This document shows, one piece after another, positions 38,248 through 46,938 of a stretch of 64,000 nucleotides of DNA. Positions within the stretch are counted from its first letter, which is position 1. Every line of letters starts with the position of its first letter. The DNA is from Sphingomonas taxi. GTDB taxonomy: Bacteria > Pseudomonadota > Alphaproteobacteria > Sphingomonadales > Sphingomonadaceae. The stretch lies in the NCBI RefSeq assembly GCF_000764535.1, contig NZ_CP009571.1:682001-746000 (forward strand). Reading direction: 5' to 3'. The notes under the pieces are model-generated. The model searched no databases. It worked only from the letters and a program-made list of their open reading frames with translations, and was not told the DNA's origin. The position numbers and the translations under genes were made by a program.

Positions 38248-38265
38248 CTTGCACAATGCTGCAAG
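38248..38265. promoter_or_regulatory. Palindromic operator in the marR/emrA gap
   Basis: CTTGCA-N6-TGCAAG is a perfect 18-base palindrome in the 75-base divergent gap. Its size and spacing fit MarR dimer binding. It is 25 bases from the marR start and about 34 from the emrA start, so binding could block both promoters. The assignment is by position only. Confidence 0.6.
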
Positions 38266-38298
38266 TGCGAGCATCACGACGCTGATCCAAGCAAGAAG

Positions 38299-39486
38299 AT
38301 GAAGCTGATGGCCGAAAACGAGCAAAATCGGGATGATAGCGCCGAGTCGCAGAGCGACTCGGACCAAGCGCGAAGCAAGCCTTCGCCGCTCAAGAACCCG
38401 CGGGTGCGGATCATCCTGCTGATCGTCATCGCCGTCGCGGTGATCGGCGGCGTCTTGTGGTACGTGCGCTATCAAAGCGTCGGCAAATTCATGCAGGGCA
38501 CCGACGACGCCTATATCCAGGCGGATGCGGTAACGATCTCGCCCAAGGTGTCGGGCTATGTCGACAAGGTGTTCGTCGCCGACAACCAGCAGGTGAAGGC
38601 CGGCACGCCGCTCCTCCAGATCGACGCGCGCGACTATAACGCGCAGGCGGCGCAGGTGGAGGCGCAGATCGATGTCGCCCGCGCCAATGCCGAGGGCGTG
38701 CGCGCGCAGATCCGCGAACAACAGGCGGCGATCGACAAGGCTCACTCGGACCTCAGCGCGGCGCGCAGCGATGCCGCCTTCGCGCATGCCGAGGTCGTCC
38801 GCTACCAGCCGCTCGCCGCCTCCGGTGCCGAAACGCGTGAAAAGCTGTCGCAGCTGCTGAACCAGGCGCGTCAGGCGGATGCGCAGGTCGCCTCGGCGCA
38901 GGCCGCGCTGACCAGCGCGACGCGCCGCGTCGGCACGTTGCAGGCGCAGGTCCAGCAGGCGAACGCGCAGGGCGAGGCCAGCCGCGCGCAGCTCGCCGCC
39001 GCCAAGGTCAACGTCGGTGCGACGATCCTGCGGGCCAGTATCGATGGCCGCGTCGGCGACAAGACGGTGCGCATCGGCCAATTCGCCCAGGCCGGTACCC
39101 GGCTGATGTCGATCGTTCCGGTGCAGCAGATCTACGTCGAGGCGAATTTCAAGGAAACGCAGCTCGGCCTGATGCGCGTCGGCCAGCCGGTCACGCTGGA
39201 CGTGGACGCGCTGCCCGGTGTCGAGATCCACGGCCGCGTCGAGAGCGTCTCGCCGGGCACCGGTGCGCAATTCTCGCTGCTGCCGCCACAGAATGCGACC
39301 GGCAATTTCACCAAGATCGTCCAGCGCGTTCCCGTCCGCATCGCGCTCGACGCGGGGCCCGAAACGCGCAAGCTGCTGGTTCCCGGCATGTCGGTTGACG
39401 TGACGGTCGATACCCGTTCCGCCAAGGGCAGCGTGCAGCGCATCCGCGACGAGCAGGACCAGCATAACGAGCGGCGCGGCCGATGA
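38299..39486 (+). CDS. emrA: EmrA-type membrane fusion protein of an efflux pump
   Basis: This is a 395-residue periplasmic adaptor (HlyD family). A short cytosolic N-terminus precedes one helix at about 35-52 (IILLIVIAVAVIGGVLWYV). A lipoyl/barrel-sandwich part (DAYIQADAVTISPKVSGYV) and a long alpha-helical hairpin rich in Ala, Gln and Arg follow. It links EmrB in the inner membrane to the NodT outer-membrane channel. Of two in-frame ATGs, 38308 has better spacing to AAGAAG than 38299. Confidence 0.93.
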   Translation: MKLMAENEQNRDDSAESQSDSDQARSKPSPLKNPRVRIILLIVIAVAVIGGVLWYVRYQSVGKFMQGTDDAYIQADAVTISPKVSGYVDKVFVADNQQVKAGTPLLQIDARDYNAQAAQVEAQIDVARANAEGVRAQIREQQAAIDKAHSDLSAARSDAAFAHAEVVRYQPLAASGAETREKLSQLLNQARQADAQVASAQAALTSATRRVGTLQAQVQQANAQGEASRAQLAAAKVNVGATILRASIDGRVGDKTVRIGQFAQAGTRLMSIVPVQQIYVEANFKETQLGLMRVGQPVTLDVDALPGVEIHGRVESVSPGTGAQFSLLPPQNATGNFTKIVQRVPVRIALDAGPETRKLLVPGMSVDVTVDTRSAKGSVQRIRDEQDQHNERRGR

Positions 39487-41057
39487 GCGCGGCCGCCGCT
39501 CCTGCGGCTCAGGGCAATCGGGCGCGGGCCGCCACGCTCGAACGCGCCGATCTCGCCGCCTGGCTGGCGGTGGCGGCGGGCAGCCTCGGCGCGCTGATGG
39601 CGACGCTCGACATCTCGATCGTCAATTCGGCGCTGCCGGTGATCCAGGGCGAGATCGGCGCGAGCGGCACCGAAGGCACCTGGATCGCCACCTCCTATCT
39701 CGTCGCCGAGATCATCATCATTCCGCTCTCGGCCTGGCTCGAGCGCGTGCTCGGCCTGCGGACCTTCCTGCTGATCGCGTCGATCCTGTTCACCGCCTTT
39801 TCGGTGGTCTGCGGTCTGTCGACGACGCTGACGATGATGATCATCGGTCGCGCCGGCCAGGGGATCACCGGCGGCGCGCTGATTCCCACCGCGATGACGA
39901 TCATCGCCACCCGCCTGCCGCGCTCGCAACAGCCGATCGGCACCGCGCTCTTCGGCGTCACCGCGATCCTCGGCCCGGTGCTCGGGCCGCTGATCGGCGG
40001 CTATCTGACCGAGAACGTCAGCTGGCATTACGCCTTCTTCCTCAACGTCCCCGTCGGCGCGGTGCTGCTGGTGCTGCTCCTCGTCGGCCTGCCGCACCAG
40101 AAGCCGCATCTGCGCGAATTGCTCAAGGCGGACTGGCTCGGCATCGCCGGCCTCGCACTGGGTCTCGGCGGCCTCACCGTCGTTCTCGAAGAGGGACAGC
40201 GCGAGCAATGGTTCCAGTCGGCGCTGATCATCAAGCTGACCGTGCTCACCGTCTTCGGGCTCGCGATGCTGTTCGCCGGGCAGTTCATTGCCGAAAAGCC
40301 GGTGGTCAAGCTGCGCCTCCTGATCGACCGCCAGTTCGGCAGCGTCGCGATCATGGGTCTGGTGCTCGGCATGGTGCTGTACGGCAGCAGCTACGTCATC
40401 CCGCAGTTCCTCGCGGCGATCGCCGACTATAATGCGCTGCAATCGGGCAAGGTGGTGCTGCTCAGCGGCATCCCCAGCCTGTTGATGATGCCGCTGGTGC
40501 CGCTGATGATCCGCCATCTCGACATCCGCGTCGCGGTCGCCTCCGGTCTGCTGCTGATGGCGCTGAGTTGCCACCTCGACACGACGCTGACCGCGCAATC
40601 GGTCGGCAGCGCCTTCACCGATTCACAGTTGCTGCGCGGCGTCGGCACGATCCTCGGCTTCGTCTTCCTCAACCAGGCGGCGATCGCTTCGGTGCGGCCA
40701 GAGGAGGCCGGCGATGCCGCCGGCCTGTTCAGCGCGGCGCGCAATATCGGCGGCTCGTTCGCACTCGCCGGCATCGCGACGCTGCAGGACCAGCGCAGCT
40801 ATCTGCACAGCCGGCGGATCGACGAAGTGCTCAACGCCAATTCGGTCGCGCTGCAGGATTATCTCGCCGCCACCGGCCGGTCGCTCGGTGGCGCCGCCAC
40901 CGCGATCCAGTCGCTTGGCGGCACGATCCAGCGCGAGGCGCTGGTGATGACCTATAACGACCTGTTCTGGCTCCTGTCGGTCGGCATCTGCTGCGTCGTG
41001 CCGCTCGTCCTGTTCCTCCGCCCGCTGCCGCAGGGCGGCCCCGTGGCGATGCATTGA
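39483..41057 (+). CDS. emrB: EmrB-type MFS multidrug transporter (DHA2)
   Basis: This 524-residue proton-driven drug transporter has about 14 transmembrane helices. The first-helix motif TLDISIVNSALPVIQGEIG and the GRAGQGITGGALIPTAMTII segment are DHA2 hallmarks. It overlaps the emrA stop by four bases. Together with EmrA and NodT it forms a tripartite pump, probably for hydrophobic or phenolic compounds, under MarR control. Confidence 0.94.
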   Translation: MSAAAAPAAQGNRARAATLERADLAAWLAVAAGSLGALMATLDISIVNSALPVIQGEIGASGTEGTWIATSYLVAEIIIIPLSAWLERVLGLRTFLLIASILFTAFSVVCGLSTTLTMMIIGRAGQGITGGALIPTAMTIIATRLPRSQQPIGTALFGVTAILGPVLGPLIGGYLTENVSWHYAFFLNVPVGAVLLVLLLVGLPHQKPHLRELLKADWLGIAGLALGLGGLTVVLEEGQREQWFQSALIIKLTVLTVFGLAMLFAGQFIAEKPVVKLRLLIDRQFGSVAIMGLVLGMVLYGSSYVIPQFLAAIADYNALQSGKVVLLSGIPSLLMMPLVPLMIRHLDIRVAVASGLLLMALSCHLDTTLTAQSVGSAFTDSQLLRGVGTILGFVFLNQAAIASVRPEEAGDAAGLFSAARNIGGSFALAGIATLQDQRSYLHSRRIDEVLNANSVALQDYLAATGRSLGGAATAIQSLGGTIQREALVMTYNDLFWLLSVGICCVVPLVLFLRPLPQGGPVAMH

Positions 41058-41061
41058 GGCG

Positions 41062-42510
41062 ATGATGCAAATTCTCCGCTCCCCTTCCCTTCTGCTGATC
41101 CCGGCATTGACGCTCGGCGCCTGTACGGTCGGCCCGAATTACGCCGGTCCGCCCAGGACGCTCGCCGACACCGCCGCCCCCGCCGGTTTCAAGCGCGGCG
41201 GCCCGCTCGCCTCGCCGGCGGCGCCGGGCGTCGCAGCCTGGTGGACGCAGCTCAACGATCCGCTGCTCACCCAGCTCGAGACGCAGGCGCTCGCCGCCAA
41301 CCCGAACATCGCGGTGGCGACCGCACGGCTGCGGCAGGCGCGCGCCTCGCTGCGGCTGGAGCGCGCCAATCAGGCACCGAGCGCGAATGCGTCGGCAGTC
41401 TATCTGCACGCGCGCATTCCCGGCTTCGACTTCGGCGGCACGAGCGGCAGCGACACCGGCGCCAGCGCGGTCGACGTCTACAACCTCGGCTTCGATGCGA
41501 GCTGGGAGGTCGATCTGTTCGGTGGCCGCCGCCGCTCGGTCGAGGCCGCCCGCGCGCAGGCCGAGGCGGCGGAGGCGAACGTCGCCGATGCGCAGGTCAG
41601 CCTCACCGCCGACGTCGCTCAGGCCTATGTCAATCTGCGCGACGTCCAGCGCCGCATCGCCTTGGCGCGCGACGCGGCGCGGATGCAGCAGCAGATGCTC
41701 ACGCTCACCCAGCAGCGGTTCGGGCAAGGCGCCGCCTCCGACCTCGATGTCGAGCGGCTGCGTGGCCAGGTCGAGTCGACCAACGGCCAGATCGTGCCGC
41801 TCCAGGCCGAGCTCGAAAGCTACCTCAACGCGCTGGCGGTCTTGACCGGGCAGGAGCCGGGCGCCCTCGATGCGCGACTGAGCCCGATCGCCGCAGTGCC
41901 GTTGCCCCCCGCCGCGGTCGCGGTCGGCGATCCCGCCGCCTTGCTCAAGCGCCGTCCGGACATCCGCGCGGCCGAACGCCAGTTGGCGCAGCGCACCGCG
42001 CAGGTCGGCGTCGCCGACGCGGCGCGCTTCCCGCGACTCAACATCCTCGGGCTGATCGGCCTCGGCGGGACCAAGCTCTCCGACATCAGCCCGGACAAGC
42101 TGGTCGGCCTCGCCGCGCCGATGCTGCAATGGAATTTCCTCGACTTCGGTCGCAACCGCGCGCGGATCAATCAGGCCGAGGGCCAACGCGACGAGGCCGA
42201 GGCGCAATATCGCGGCACCGTGCTCGGCGCGCTCAAGGATGCCGAGGATGCCCTCTCCCGCTTCGGCCACCGCCGCGAGACGGTCGCCAGCCTGTTGCGC
42301 AGCAAGGCGAGCGCCGATCGTGCCGCCGATCTGATGCAGCAACGCTTCCGCGCCGGCACCGCGACGTTGATCGACACGCTCGACGCCGAGCGGCAGCGGG
42401 TCGCCGCCGAACAGAATCTGTCGGCGGGCACCGCGGGGCTGACCGGCGACTTCATCGCCTTGCAGAAAGCGCTCGGCCTGGGCTGGGGGGCAGCGCCGCC
42501 AGCGGTGTGA
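41062..42510 (+). CDS. NodT-family outer membrane efflux lipoprotein
   Basis: This 482-residue outer-membrane channel of the OprM/NodT type has a lipobox LTLGAC with Cys21 and then CTVGPNY. Two repeats of the outer-membrane efflux domain follow, each with coiled helical parts. It completes the Emr-type pump downstream of emrB. Two adjacent ATGs are possible starts. The GntR gene follows after 86 bases. Confidence 0.94.
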   Translation: MMQILRSPSLLLIPALTLGACTVGPNYAGPPRTLADTAAPAGFKRGGPLASPAAPGVAAWWTQLNDPLLTQLETQALAANPNIAVATARLRQARASLRLERANQAPSANASAVYLHARIPGFDFGGTSGSDTGASAVDVYNLGFDASWEVDLFGGRRRSVEAARAQAEAAEANVADAQVSLTADVAQAYVNLRDVQRRIALARDAARMQQQMLTLTQQRFGQGAASDLDVERLRGQVESTNGQIVPLQAELESYLNALAVLTGQEPGALDARLSPIAAVPLPPAAVAVGDPAALLKRRPDIRAAERQLAQRTAQVGVADAARFPRLNILGLIGLGGTKLSDISPDKLVGLAAPMLQWNFLDFGRNRARINQAEGQRDEAEAQYRGTVLGALKDAEDALSRFGHRRETVASLLRSKASADRAADLMQQRFRAGTATLIDTLDAERQRVAAEQNLSAGTAGLTGDFIALQKALGLGWGAAPPAV

Positions 42511-42596
42511 TCCGATTTGCAATATGTTGATCTTGCGGCCGGATTCTGGAAGAGGACCGTATACGCGTCGCGATCGTCGCGCTGGGAAACAAGCCG

Positions 42597-43253
42597 ATGA
42601 GCATCGTCGTACGGACCCTTTCCGATCAGGTCTTCGAAATCGTCCGCGAACGGATCGTCGATGGATCGATCCGCGCCGAAGCGCCGATCCGGCAGGATGC
42701 GCTGGCCGCGGAATTGGGGGTCAGCAAGATCCCGCTGCGCGAGGCGCTCGTCCGGCTCGAACACGAAGGGCTGATCCACAGCCAGGCGAACCGCGGCTAT
42801 TCGGTCCGCGCGCTATCGGCGGAACAGGCGGATGAAATCTATGCGTTGCGCCTGGCGATCGAGCCGCGCGCCGCGGCGATCGGTGCGGCGGAGGCGGATG
42901 GCGACGACCGCAGCTATGCGACGACCTCACTTGCCGCGCTCGAAGAGGCACGCGGCGCCGCGCCCACCGAAATTGCGGTGCGCCATCGCCGCTTCCACGT
43001 CGCGCTGGTGCGGCCCGGCGACCGCATGCTGACGACCCAGCTGATCGAGCGGCTGGCGATGCTCGCCGAACGTTATGTCATCGCGCATCTGGAGCCTGCC
43101 GGCCGGTTCGCGCGTGCCGACCGCGAACATCGCGATTTGCTCGCCGCCTGGCTCGACGGCGACGGCAACACGGTCGAGCAGCTCATGATCCAGCATCTCG
43201 AACTGACCCGCGCCGATCTGCAGGCCGAGCTGCAACACCTGCGCAACCGATAG
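42597..43253 (+). CDS. GntR-family regulator (FadR/FCD type)
   Basis: This 218-residue GntR-family regulator has an N-terminal winged helix (VFEIVRERIVDGSIRAEAPIR then LAAELGVSKIPLREALVRLE). A FCD-type all-helical ligand domain follows, in which His residues (RHRRFH and HREH-like) could bind metal. FCD regulators sense small carboxylic acids. Its target is not obvious; it lies after the efflux operon and before tRNA-Pro. Confidence 0.9.
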   Translation: MSIVVRTLSDQVFEIVRERIVDGSIRAEAPIRQDALAAELGVSKIPLREALVRLEHEGLIHSQANRGYSVRALSAEQADEIYALRLAIEPRAAAIGAAEADGDDRSYATTSLAALEEARGAAPTEIAVRHRRFHVALVRPGDRMLTTQLIERLAMLAERYVIAHLEPAGRFARADREHRDLLAAWLDGDGNTVEQLMIQHLELTRADLQAELQHLRNR

Positions 43254-43346
43254 GTTTGCGCCGGGACGGCGCTTACGCAATCTGCAATGTCATTGGCTGG
43301 AGATCCCGCGGGATCGATCCGGCTCGCCCGTCCCGAGCGAATGAAA

Positions 43347-43423
43347 TGGTCGGGGCGACAGGATTCGAACCTGCGACCCCCACACCCCCAGTGTGATGCG
43401 CTACCAGGCTGCGCTACGCCCCG
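43347..43423 (-). tRNA. tRNA-Pro (anticodon GGG)
   Basis: This is a 77-base tRNA on the minus strand with acceptor CGGGGCG/CGCCCCG, the anticodon loop CTGGGGG giving anticodon GGG, a GGTTCGAATCC T-arm and an encoded CCA end. It reads CCC and, by wobble, CCU. The downstream gap toward gntR holds a perfect 14-base palindrome, GATCCCGCGGGATC. Confidence 0.95.
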
Positions 43424-43628
43424 ACCGAGGGACCGTCGGCACATGGCCATCGATCCCGGAGCGGGGCCTGTAGGCGGGTCCGTCGGGGGATGCAAGCGGC
43501 CTTTATCGATGGTGCGCCGGGAAGAGCCGTTGCAGCGGCGCAACATTGCGCGCCGCCCTAACCGATGCTAGCGCGCGGATTATCTTGTGCGGAGGATTTC
43601 CCCCGCCGATCAGCCATGCACGGATACG

Positions 43629-43967
43629 ATGTTGATCTCTCCAGCTTATGCCCAGACCGCCGGCAGCGCCGCTGATGCCGGCGGGTACGCCTCGCTCATC
43701 AGCTTCGCGCCGCTGCTTCTCATCTTTATCGTCTTTTACTTCCTGATGATTCGCCCGCAGCAGACCCGCATGAAGGCGCTGCAGCAGGCGGTGGCCGCGG
43801 TGAAGAAGGGCGACAGCGTCGTCACCGCCGGCGGCGTGATGGGCAAGGTCACCAAGGTCGAGGATGCGTTCGTCGAGGTCGAGATCGCCCCGAACACCCG
43901 CATCCGGGTCGTCAAGGCGACGCTCGCCGAGGTGACCGGCCTCAACACGAAGCCGGCGAACGACTGA
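43629..43967 (+). CDS. yajC: Preprotein translocase subunit YajC
   Basis: YajC is a small accessory subunit of the SecDF-YajC complex. From the ATG at 43629 it has 112 residues with one membrane helix, LISFAPLLLIFIVFYFLMI, followed by the RPQQTRMKALQQAV segment and a KGDSVVTAGGVMGKV cytosolic domain. The frame extends further upstream to 43587 without support. The stop overlaps secD by one base. Confidence 0.95.
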   Translation: MLISPAYAQTAGSAADAGGYASLISFAPLLLIFIVFYFLMIRPQQTRMKALQQAVAAVKKGDSVVTAGGVMGKVTKVEDAFVEVEIAPNTRIRVVKATLAEVTGLNTKPAND

Positions 43968-45568
43968 TGCTCGACTTTCCGCGCTGGAAGGTAGCGTCGA
44001 TCTGGGCGGTGCTCGCGCTGCTCTGCGCGCTGTCGATCCCCAGCTTCCTGCCCGAGTCCGTCACCAACAGCTGGCCGTTCCACCCGCGCATCAACAAGGG
44101 TCTCGACCTTGCGGGCGGCAGCTATCTGATGCTCGAGGCGGATACGCAGGATCTCGCGAACACCCGGATCGAGGCGATGCGCGAACAGATCCAGGGCACG
44201 ATGCGCAACGGCACGCCGCGGATCGACATCGGCGACGTCTCGACGCGCAACAACCAGATCAGCTTCATGCTGCGCGACCCCAGCCAGGTTGATGCTGCGC
44301 GCGAGCGGCTGCTCGGCATCACCGGTGGCGGCGCGGGGATGACTGGCCAGCGCGAATGGGACATCCAGGTCGTCGATTCGAGCCGGTTCGTGCTCTCGCC
44401 GACGCAGGCCGGCCTGCAGCAGGCGATCAAGACGGCGATGGAAGACGCCACCGACGTCGTCCGCAAGCGCATCGACGCCCTCGGCACGCGCGAACCGACC
44501 ATCGTCCGCCAGGGCGACAACCGCATCCTCGTCCAGGTGCCGGGCCTGCAAAATCCGCAGGCGCTGAAGGACCTTCTCGGCAAGACCGCCAAGCTCGAAT
44601 TCAAGCTGGTCGATCAGACGGTCACCAACCCGGCGGATCTCGTCAAGGGCATCGCCCCGATCGGCAGCCAGATCCTGCCCTATCCAAAGAACCCGTCGGG
44701 CGTGCCCTTCATCGCCGTCAAACGCTCGGTGATGATCTCGGGCGACCAGCTCGCCGACGCACGCCAGGCGTTCGATCAGCAGACCAATCAGCCCAACGTC
44801 CAGATCACGTTCAACGCGGCGGGCGGCAACCGGTTCGCGCGCGTGACGCAGGCCAATGTCGGCAAGCCGTTCGCGATCATCGTCGACAATCAGGTCGTCA
44901 CCGCGCCGAACATCGAGACCGCGATCCTCGGCGGCTCGGCGGTCATCAATGGCGGGTTCACGGTCGACAGCGCCAACCAGCTCGCGATCGCGCTGCGTTC
45001 GGGCAAGCTGGCGATCAACCTCAAGGTCATTGAGGAATCGACCGTCGGCCCCGACCTCGGCGCGGATTCGGTGCGGGCCGGCATCCTCGCCTGCTCGGTC
45101 GCCGTCGCGCTGGTCGTCGCCTTCATGTTCCTGACCTATGGGCGGTTCGGCCTCTATGCGAACATCGCCGTCGTCATCAACGTGTTCGTCATCCTTGGCG
45201 TGCTGGCGCTGCTCAACGGCACGCTGACGCTGCCGGGCATCGCCGGCTTCGTGCTGACGATCGGCACGGCGGTCGACGCCAATGTGCTCATCAACGAACG
45301 TATCCGCGAGGAACGCCGGCGGGGACGTTCGGTCGTCCAGGCGGTCGAACTCGGCTACAAGGAAGCCAGCCGGACGATCTTCGAGGCCAATATGACGCAT
45401 GCCATTTCGGGCATCATCATGTTCGCGCTGGGCTCCGGTCCGGTGAAGGGCTTCGCGGTCGTGCTACTGATCGGCATCGCCACCTCGGTCTTCACCGCCG
45501 TCACCTTCACGCGCATGCTCGTCGCGCAGTGGATCCGGCGCGAGAAGCCCAAGACGATCAACATCTGA
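43967..45568 (+). CDS. secD: Protein translocase subunit SecD
   Basis: SecD is a 533-residue RND-type subunit that pulls exported proteins using the proton gradient. It has an N-terminal helix, a large periplasmic P1 domain, and a C-terminal cluster of five helices with the GTAVDANVLINERIREE motif. The GLDLAGGSYLMLE signature near residue 45 is the usual D1 motif. It is cotranscribed with yajC and secF. Confidence 0.97.
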   Translation: MLDFPRWKVASIWAVLALLCALSIPSFLPESVTNSWPFHPRINKGLDLAGGSYLMLEADTQDLANTRIEAMREQIQGTMRNGTPRIDIGDVSTRNNQISFMLRDPSQVDAARERLLGITGGGAGMTGQREWDIQVVDSSRFVLSPTQAGLQQAIKTAMEDATDVVRKRIDALGTREPTIVRQGDNRILVQVPGLQNPQALKDLLGKTAKLEFKLVDQTVTNPADLVKGIAPIGSQILPYPKNPSGVPFIAVKRSVMISGDQLADARQAFDQQTNQPNVQITFNAAGGNRFARVTQANVGKPFAIIVDNQVVTAPNIETAILGGSAVINGGFTVDSANQLAIALRSGKLAINLKVIEESTVGPDLGADSVRAGILACSVAVALVVAFMFLTYGRFGLYANIAVVINVFVILGVLALLNGTLTLPGIAGFVLTIGTAVDANVLINERIREERRRGRSVVQAVELGYKEASRTIFEANMTHAISGIIMFALGSGPVKGFAVVLLIGIATSVFTAVTFTRMLVAQWIRREKPKTINI

Positions 45569-45584
45569 GGCGAAAGGCCAAGAC

Positions 45585-46559
45585 ATGCGCCTCCTGAAAA
45601 TCGTACCCGACAACACCAACATCGACTTCGTCCGGCTGCGCGGCCTCGCCTTCGGGCTGACGCTGCTGTTGAGCGTGATCGCGGTCGGGCTGACCGTCTA
45701 CAAAGGCCTCAACTTCGGCGTCGACTTCGTCGGCGGCCTGATGATCGAGGAGAAGTTCGCCAGCCCGCCCGATCAGAACAAGGTACGTTCGGTGATCGAC
45801 GGCCTCGGCGTCGGCGAAGCCGCGTTGCAGCAGCAGGGCGGTCCGCAGACGCTGATCATCCGCCTGCCCGTGCAGGAAGGTGCGGACGAAGGTGCGACCA
45901 ACGCCGTCGTGAAGAAGGTGGAAACCGCGCTGGCACGCGCCTTCCCCGGGGCGACGTTCAGCCGTTATTCGACCGTGTCCGGCAAGGTGTCCGGCGAGCT
46001 GATCCGCAACGGCGTGCTTGCCGTCGTGCTCGCGGTGCTCGGCATCGGCCTGTTCGCGATCCTGCGCTTCGAATGGCAGTTCGGCGTTTCCACCATCGTC
46101 GCGATCGTCCACGATCTGCTAATGACGGTCGGCTTCTTCGCCCTGTCGCGGTTCGAGTTCGACCTCAACATCATCGCCGCGGTGCTGACCATCATCGGCT
46201 ATTCGATCAACGACAAGATCGTCATCGACGATCGCATCCGCGAGAACATGCGCCGCTATCGCAAGATGGACATGCGCGAGATCATCAACCTGTCGGTCAA
46301 CGAAACGCTGCCGCGCACCGTTATGACCTCGGTGACGATCCTGCTCGCGCTCGTCGCAATGCTGCTGCTCGGCGGCCACGTGCTGCGCGGCTTCACCGCC
46401 GCGATGATCCTCGGCATCGTCGTCGGTACCTATTCGTCGATCTACGTGTCGTCGTCGCTGCTCATCACGCTCGGTCTTCGTGCCGAGCCGACCGGCGGCG
46501 ACAAGCCGACCCGCGGCGTCGCCGACAATGCGGAGCGCGTCGGCCCGCGCGAGGGCTGA
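45585..46559 (+). CDS. secF: Protein translocase subunit SecF
   Basis: SecF is the 324-residue partner of SecD with six transmembrane helices. The FGVDFVGGLMIEE signature and the SINDKIVIDDRIRENM cytosolic motif (corresponding to the VVFDR-type region) are clear. It starts 16 bases after secD. The C-terminus is short. A Mth938-like gene follows 4 bases later. Confidence 0.97.
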   Translation: MRLLKIVPDNTNIDFVRLRGLAFGLTLLLSVIAVGLTVYKGLNFGVDFVGGLMIEEKFASPPDQNKVRSVIDGLGVGEAALQQQGGPQTLIIRLPVQEGADEGATNAVVKKVETALARAFPGATFSRYSTVSGKVSGELIRNGVLAVVLAVLGIGLFAILRFEWQFGVSTIVAIVHDLLMTVGFFALSRFEFDLNIIAAVLTIIGYSINDKIVIDDRIRENMRRYRKMDMREIINLSVNETLPRTVMTSVTILLALVAMLLLGGHVLRGFTAAMILGIVVGTYSSIYVSSSLLITLGLRAEPTGGDKPTRGVADNAERVGPREG

Positions 46560-46563
46560 GGCG

Positions 46564-46938
46564 ATGCGGATGCAGGCAGACGCGCAGACCGGCGGCCCGA
46601 TCGTCCGCGGCTTCGTCGGTAGTGGGTTTCGTATCGACGACGAGCATGTGGCACGCGCTCTGTTGATGACGCATGAGACGGCGGTCGAATGGACCCCGCC
46701 GGCGCTTTCGGTGCTCGGCGAGGATGCGTTGCAGTTGCTGATCGACGCCGATCCGGAGTTCATCCTGATCGGCACCGGGGCGACGTTGGTGCGGCCGCCG
46801 GTCGCGCTGGTCAGCGCGCTCGAGGATCGCGGGATCGGCGTCGAGGCGATGGATAGCCGTGCCGCCGCGCGCGCCTGGGGCGTGCTGCGTGGCGAGGGGC
46901 GCGTGATCGGTGCGGCGCTCTACCCGCTCGACGCCTGA
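46564..46938 (+). CDS. Mth938-like domain protein (DUF498)
   Basis: This 124-residue protein belongs to the Mth938/DUF498 family, related to the mitochondrial complex I assembly factor NDUFAF3. The LLIDADPEFILIGTGATLVRP core and the ALEDRGIGVEAMDSRAAARAW segment are characteristic. The start at 46564 has GAGG just before it. It is probably in the yajC-secDF operon. Its 3' end overlaps the convergent glycosyltransferase by 19 bases. A role in respiratory complex biogenesis is plausible but unproven. Confidence 0.88.
   Translation: MRMQADAQTGGPIVRGFVGSGFRIDDEHVARALLMTHETAVEWTPPALSVLGEDALQLLIDADPEFILIGTGATLVRPPVALVSALEDRGIGVEAMDSRAAARAWGVLRGEGRVIGAALYPLDA

Noticed and set aside
43302..43315. 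Palindrome GATCCCGCGGGATC as a regulatory site
   Set aside because: It lies just downstream of tRNA-Pro with no partner site; it could be a terminator part, but too little supports any role.
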